Below, piece by piece: positions 59,038 through 64,000 of a DNA stretch of 64,000 nt (position 1 is the first letter of the stretch; every line of letters starts with the position of its first letter). The notes beneath the pieces were generated by a model. It was not told where the DNA came from. It saw only the letters and a list, made by a program, of their open reading frames with translations, and searched no databases. The DNA is taken from positions 18,627,034 through 18,691,033 of the forward strand of contig OZ024895.1 in NCBI GenBank assembly GCA_964017195.1, in the 5' to 3' direction. Origin of the DNA: Siderastrea radians. Its lineage: Eukaryota > Cnidaria > Anthozoa > Scleractinia > Rhizangiidae. The position numbers and the translations under genes are program-made.

Positions 59038-59050
59038 AAAAAAGGGAGGA
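59038..59050 (+). other. Polypurine tract
   Basis: AAAAAAGGGAGGA immediately precedes the 3' LTR; the standard primer site for plus-strand DNA synthesis. Confidence 0.85.
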
Positions 59051-59241
59051 TGTTGTGTTATGTTACAGTTACACGTGATCGCTAGAGATTAGATACCGCA
59101 TGAACAATTGACAATAACATATTGATTGAGAGTCACGTATATAGTTTCTTGTGCAATCTTGTTAGAGTGCCTTTGCTAGAATAAAGAAGTTGAATCGAGT
59201 TATCTGGTGACTCCTGTTAGCAGTTTGCGGATAACGTAACA
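59051..59241 (+). repeat. 3' LTR (191 bp)
   Basis: Same sequence as the 5' LTR; the AATAAA here at 59180-59185 would serve as the element's poly(A) signal. Followed by the CCCTC target duplication. Confidence 0.93.
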
Positions 59242-59246
59242 CCCTC

Positions 59247-60411
59247 CACTCCCCATCAAATCTATTAATCTTATTTGGTGGTTCCTGTTTTTTGCTTATT
59301 TAGACCTTTGCTGCAAAGAGTTGATGCTCCAAGCTTGAAACTGGTTGGCTATACAGTGTATGTACTTGTGGAGTTATTAATACATGTACTGTAGAACAAA
59401 TGATGTAGCAAACAAGGACAGGTTAGTTCTGGTGTAGCTTTTATCATTCATTCTTCTCATTTATGTCTCGGGTTTATGTGCTTGTTTGGGACTTTTTGGC
59501 GGGCTCACACTATTGTCCAACACAATAACACCATATTTTCTTTTATGTTGATGTATATAGACAAGAGTGTTTTAGTGGAAAATAGACCACTTGTAAAGTT
59601 CATACGAAACTACATCTGGGACTCGAGTGGCGTATTTTCCATATCCTCACTAGTGAGGATATTGATGATGTCATTTCCTGCTCTTACACTGTTGTTCGTG
59701 CAAATATATTCTCGTCTATATCATAAAAAGAAAATTACACGGTGGCTTGAAGATATGAATTTTATCTTCTCATGGTAAAAAACTGCTGCGCTTGTTTGTA
59801 AAATATTGCTTTTACCACTTGAAAATAAGGCAAACTTGGTGCCTCATATTTTCATGTTAAGGTGCCACAAGAAAAGCCTCTGTCTTTGGGAGGACTTGCA
59901 ATTCCTTTGTAAACACCGAGCCAATAGTAAATGTGCTTGACCATTTAAGCCCCAATAGCGATCAGCATCAAATTTTTCATCATCATATGAGCACATTATA
60001 ACACAGATGGGTCATGAGAATCACTAGAAATGAATTGTGATCTGGTTCATCTACATGTAGAGGGGAGTGGTAATTCTCCTTGTCACATCATGCCACAGGA
60101 ACCAGATTTAGTGCTGGTGTCATGATCCATTGACTACCTTGATTGCATTTTAGATTACACTATTACACCTATGCAGTAATGTTGTCATAAATGCTTGATT
60201 GTGGTTGGTGAAAAAACTGTCTTCGAAGAACTGATGGCAACAATTGCATTTAGTCTCAGTATGGTACTTCAAACAACCTTAGTTTCTTATGCAGAAATTT
60301 GTCCCTGCCAGTCATTTACCTTGATAGATTGCCATAAGAATATTTATATATTTTCTTTAGAACGGTTTGTTTTTCAGTTTGTAATTTGAGATGCACCCTG
60401 TATTACGTTAT
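59247..60411. other. Intergenic right flank of the retrotransposon
   Basis: No gene recognised. ATTTAAGCCCCAATAGCGATCAGC at 59944-59967 resembles the left end of the 23719 MITE. A frame of 100 codons at 59476-59778 has no protein-like character. Confidence 0.35.
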
Positions 60412-61779
60412 CAGGGCCTGTTTGTTCAAAGCAGGGTTAAGCTAACCCTGGATTAGCATCAATTTTGCTTTGTTTTTAATCCGTGATGATGTGGATTCCA
60501 GTAAATTATTTTCACTTAACAATTTGACTTTGGCTGCTTTAAAACTGTTGCACATAAAAGTTCATTTAATTAGCCCAGGTTAGTGCTACCGTAATTTCTG
60601 GCCGTTTTCCCGCACGGCAGATTACCCGCACTGGTCGAGTTTAGCCAAAAGGGGAAAAAAGAATGAGCAGATTACCCGCACTGGTGGATAACCCGCACCC
60701 AAAAATGAAAGAAAATCAAAGAAGACTTTGTCCATTGTTTTTGTCAATAAATTCTTTTTTAGTGTACAATTAGTAAATTTCACACCCATTGTTTTCGATG
60801 TTCATTGAGAATTAAATGACTTGTAAAATTCGGTTCGCAATTTTCTCAAAAAAACAATATCTCAGGATCTACTGGCTCTTAGAAATCGCTTGAAACAGGA
60901 AAATACTTCATAAATCAAGGCAGTGCTCGCTGTGAATATTTTACTGATGCGTCAAGTATTTTTGTATTATTTTTATCGCTGTCAATGTTTTGTTTACATG
61001 CCTGCCGACATTTATGTTGTTCATCACGTTCCACTAATTATGCGGCGCCATGAATTGAGCAGGTCCCTGAGGTATTCATATATCTCAGGTTCTACTGGGT
61101 GTAAGAAATCGCTTGAAATGGGAGAAAGTACTCTATAACTTAAGGCAGCGCTAGCTGGGAATATTTCACTAAATAAATGCATTGAGTATTCTTGCATTAT
61201 TTTTTATCACAGTCAATGCTATGTTTACACGGCACGCATCATCGGCATCATGTTTCAGTTTAGCTTTGTGCTTTGCACATTAAAATTGTTTCATTTAGCT
61301 GAAACGCGTTTAGTTGAGAAATGTTTTTTTTTAACTTAAACAAAGAAACTAGCTGTGAAATTGACAAGGTAAGAAAATTATCGAAGCACAAACATGTAGT
61401 GAAAGACTTGTTTGTATGGATCGTTTTTATATGTTTTCATCCAATTTGCATCGGCTTTTTAAAAACCAAGCGACATTAAGAATTCTAGAGCAAATAAAGC
61501 ATGATACAAGTATTTATAGTAAGCGTTTTTCGTTTAAACAAATGAGGCAGTACACAGGTTTGTAGGAAGCGTATATTTAATGACTCTTATCATCTCTGTT
61601 TTATCTTCTCTTAGTACTATAATTACTGTTAAATATTTACTGGAAGGTTTAAAAATTATCACATAGCCCGCACTGTCCTATTGCCCGCAGCGACGGTTGT
61701 TTACTGAAAAATTAACGCATTACCCGCGGGTAATCAGCCGGAAATTACGGTAATTGGCTTTTGAACAACCGGGCCCAGG
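60412..61779. mobile_element. Older inverted-repeat element split by an inner insertion
   Basis: CAGGGCCTGTTTGTTCAAAG on the left and CTTTTGAACAACCGGGCCCAGG on the right are imperfect inverted ends. Without the inner 1162-bp element the remainder (about 200 bp) matches 34889-35188 in reverse orientation, including the segment GGTTAGTG(C/T)TA. Confidence 0.65.
60589..61750. mobile_element. TA-flanked DNA element, 1162 bp
   Basis: Begins CCGTAATTTCTGGCCG and ends CAGCCGGAAATTACGG; TA lies directly on both sides (60587-60588 and 61751-61752), as for Tc1/mariner-type insertions. TTACCCGCA/TAACCCGCA words are repeated near both ends. The interior contains a diverged direct duplication (about 60855-61000 and 61078-61225: ATATCTCAGG, AGAAATCGCTTGAAA, AAGGCAG.GCT). 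No transposase frame. Confidence 0.75.
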
Positions 61780-62499
61780 TCTGTGAACTAGGTGTAGCCA
61801 GGAATACATGACGTTAAAATGGTGATCAGAATGTAAAATGCGAAGGATAACCTTCTAAAAAATATTTCACTATGATGACATGTATTAATAGAAGTGCTAG
61901 TTAGTCTTGGTAAACAGATAAGTGAAGGAGACATTCTTTTTTCAATTGTTTTTATTAGCAAATAAATACAACAAAACAGTACAAAGAAGTACTAACAAAC
62001 CATATTTAGAGAAACTAAAACTTACAGCAAACAGAGGAATTGAATTAAAGCAAGAAAATGAATGAGGCATTCCCCCTGAAAACAAAAACAAAAAGCAGAC
62101 CTTTATCTTGATTCTGAGATCCTGAGATTTAACCCTAGAATGCTCTAGAGGCCGATCAGATTGGCCCATGGGTACACTTCTAGATTTAAACAGGCCAATT
62201 TAATCAGCCCGCCCAACTAACATGTTATCTAATTGGATACTGATTAAATGGCAAACATCTAGACCAATGGGCTTTGCTGTTGCTATTATTTTTGCTGGTG
62301 TCTCATTTACATGTACAATCATCCATTGAAAATGTTGTGCGACCAAGTGCATCTAACTTAAGGCAACTTCGTGTTCGAAGAATGGCAAAATATGGCCACC
62401 ATTTTGATGTTGTATTTCTTGCCCAGATAATTCTTTCTCTGGCAGCAGAATTGAACAATTCAACTTAATAAACAGAGTCATTAGGACAGATATATGTAT

Positions 62500-62510
62500 A
62501 TATACAGGTG

Positions 62511-62543
<33 letters not shown>

Positions 62544-62765
62544 AAAAAACAGTTAATGGTTGCCTCAGGCCAACAAAGAATGCCACTGCGTCAGGAGGAT
62601 CAAAGATTCACAGTCCAAGCCTCACTGCATGGAATTAAAACTCGTTGAAGGAAAGCGAGGACGGACAACTTCTGACGATTAAAAAGTTAAAAAATTTAAT
62701 AAAAAATAAAAACGTTTCGGTCTTAGACCTTCATCAGTTACCTATATATAATATATATATATACT
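62500..62765. repeat. TA microsatellites and retroelement-like fragment
   Basis: (TA)n tracts at about 62511-62543 and 62744-62762 bracket about 200 bp that may be a fragment of a repetitive element, including the hammerhead-like core described separately. Confidence 0.6.
62713..62737 (-). ncRNA. Hammerhead-ribozyme-like core motif
   Basis: The minus strand reads CTGATGA, then A, a perfect 4-bp stem GGTC-TAA-GACC, then GAAACG. CUGAUGA–stem II–GAAA is the catalytic core of hammerhead ribozymes, which are known in Penelope-like elements and retrozymes of animals. Against it: one extra A before stem II, and I could not fold a convincing stem I or pick a unique cleavage triplet (a GTC lies at the expected side about 45 nt further). 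Confidence 0.3.
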
Positions 62766-63537
62766 TTGATCTGTGATGGATTTTCTTTAGATTTGCCTTT
62801 CAAGATGAAGTTTGTGACAGAGTGCAACATGTTATGTCGTTTGTATGTACTGTCAATGCGTTGAAGGAAATTAAAAATGTAACACAGGATGTGTCACTAA
62901 TCATTTCATATTTTGGATTGTTTAAAGAGACTGATACTCAGTTTAAATAATAAATTCTTTTAAAAGATAGCTGAAAGTAAAACTTGAAGGTTCAGTGACA
63001 TATTTATTTGACACGAAAAAGTGCAGTGAAAATGAGAACCTTGATTCTCGGTGGCTGGACCACCCCCTGAAAAACTCTGGCACAAAACTCTGGGTTAACA
63101 TTGCACAACCATTTTCATTGTCACTCAAGTTGAGTGAGCAAACTGAAAGATCCCATACAAAACTACCAGCGCTCTAAAGCGCCACAAATATGCTTCAAAA
63201 TAGCAAAACTGCAGGTATACAGTGGAATTGCAGTGGCTTGAAAGCCTGCACCTACAGTACCGCTTGAACGTATTGGTGCATTTTCTGCAATGCTGCGGTG
63301 GTAAGGATTGCAGATTTTATCTCTGGTTTGACCTTGGCAAACCCTCGTCTGACTTCCCTGAAAACTCTGGTTTCACCTCGTTTTTTTGCAGTCCAAAAAT
63401 CTGCAGTAATTTGCACTGCAGTAGTTTGAATAGCCTTTTGTTTCCTTTGTTTTGAAGATTAATTAACTTTGAATAGGCAAGACATTGCACTGATTTTATG
63501 ATATGATACATTTCACGTTTACTGCTTTTACCGTCAG

Positions 63538-63586
63538 ATTCAGAAACCTTGGCAATGCGCGCTGATTGGTCCTAAAGATTTGCAAG
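63538..63586 (+). CDS. Possible exon of a further gene (weak)
   Basis: Bounded by TTTTACCGTCAG and a GTATAT donor; phase 0 reading gives IQKPWQCALIGPKDLQ. It joins in phase with 63745-63822. The same stretch could instead be a promoter: ATTGG (inverted CCAAT) at about 63565 and GGTATATATTT at 63586-63596. Both readings are uncertain. Confidence 0.2.
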
Positions 63587-63744
63587 GTATATATTTTTCT
63601 ACTCCTCAAACTAAGACTCTTCTATTTTGGAGCTTAAAAGGGAAAGAAATTACCCTGAAGAATAGTTGACTGCTGAAAAAGAGGACATCAAGCTCTTTGG
63701 AGCAGCGAAAAACTTTTTCGCATTGACATTCTTTCAATTTGCAG

Positions 63745-63822
63745 GAGACCACGGAAAGTTTGCTAAACTGAACCGCAGACTTCAAATAGATTTCACAAGA
63801 CCTGGGTTAGTGATACAGAATG
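63745..63822 (+). CDS. Possible exon of a further gene (26 aa)
   Basis: Flanked by a good acceptor (TTCAATTTGCAG) and a GTAAAT donor. The single open frame reads DHGKFAKLNRRLQIDFTRPG then LVIQN, protein-like in composition. The product is not recognised. If real, it belongs to a plus-strand gene continuing beyond 64000. Confidence 0.35.
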
Positions 63823-63946
63823 GTAAATGTTGTTTTTAAATGTTGATTTACTTTTTAAAATTGTTTAAGTGATCGTTTGTTTCAGATTTCTATAATTTTT
63901 GTAATTTTGTTCGAAAACACGCTCCACTTTTGATCAACTGGTCGCC

Positions 63947-64000
63947 ATGAATATAGATGAAGTATCTGCGAAATTACCTGCGTGTGTGCACACGCAAGAA
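63947..64000 (+). CDS. Possible start of a gene, truncated by window end
   Basis: ATG in strong context (GTCGCCATGA) followed by 17 open codons, MNIDEVSAKLPACVHTQE, to the window edge. An in-frame TAA lies about 45 nt upstream, so this would be the true start if the frame is coding. Product unknown. Confidence 0.3.
   Translation, partial: MNIDEVSAKLPACVHTQE

Larger units (their letters stand above)
54446..59241 (+). mobile_element. Complete Ty3/gypsy LTR retrotransposon, recent insertion
   Basis: A 4796-bp element with two 191-bp LTRs that start TGTTGTG and end GTAACA. I compared them base by base and saw no difference. CCCTC is duplicated directly outside both LTRs (54441-54445 and 59242-59246). 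Inside: a primer-binding-site candidate right after the 5' LTR, one 1392-aa gag-pol frame and a polypurine tract before the 3' LTR. Order protease-RT-RNaseH-integrase defines Ty3/gypsy (Metaviridae). No envelope frame exists. Identical LTRs and an unbroken frame indicate insertion recently on an evolutionary scale; activity itself cannot be judged. Confidence 0.95.

Noticed and set aside
58875..59050. Envelope gene downstream of pol
   Set aside because: Only about 175 bp lie between the pol stop and the 3' LTR, with no open frame.
59476..59778. 100-aa ORF
   Set aside because: No start context, no splice context, no recognisable composition; AT-rich intergenic sequence.

Overview
This window is eukaryotic nuclear DNA, most probably from an anthozoan cnidarian such as a stony coral. 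That is an inference from three things: an intron-rich gene that keeps metazoan exon structure and aligns along its length with human MED14; short introns full of small inverted-repeat elements; and a Ty3/gypsy element with a single gag-pol frame. All splice junctions I chose are GT-AG. No bacterial-type operon, CRISPR array or rRNA gene is visible.

Region 1 (4-33517, + strand) is one gene, MED14, the backbone subunit of Mediator. I resolved 38 exons. Their coding lengths add to 4521 nt (1506 aa plus stop) with every phase compatible, so the reconstruction is self-consistent from start codon to stop. A double AATAAA lies 115-125 nt after the stop. The introns hold most of the repeats: TTAA-flanked inverted-repeat elements, a dispersed ~105-bp tandem unit that also occurs inside one of those elements, a tRNA-derived SINE, a second possible SINE, a 5'-truncated LINE tail, and simple-sequence tracts.

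Region 2 (about 33.65-54.4 kb) has no gene I can name. It is a graveyard of non-autonomous DNA transposons. Several have readable termini and target-site duplications: a TTA-flanked Harbinger-like element, a hAT-like element with a 7-bp duplication, a CG-rich element nested in an AT-rich one, a 615-bp element with 21-bp inverted ends, and a 294-bp tandem duplication. A few short open frames of unknown meaning are listed with low confidence.

Region 3 (54446-59241) is a complete Ty3/gypsy LTR retrotransposon of 4796 bp. It has two 191-bp LTRs that I read as identical, a 5-bp target-site duplication, and an intact 1392-aa gag-protease-RT-RNaseH-integrase polyprotein. It looks very recently inserted.

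Region 4 (59.2-64 kb) is again mostly repeats: a TA-flanked 1162-bp element nested in an older inverted repeat, TA microsatellites, and a minus-strand motif resembling a hammerhead-ribozyme core. The last 500 bases carry weak signs of the 5' part of another plus-strand gene that runs off the window.
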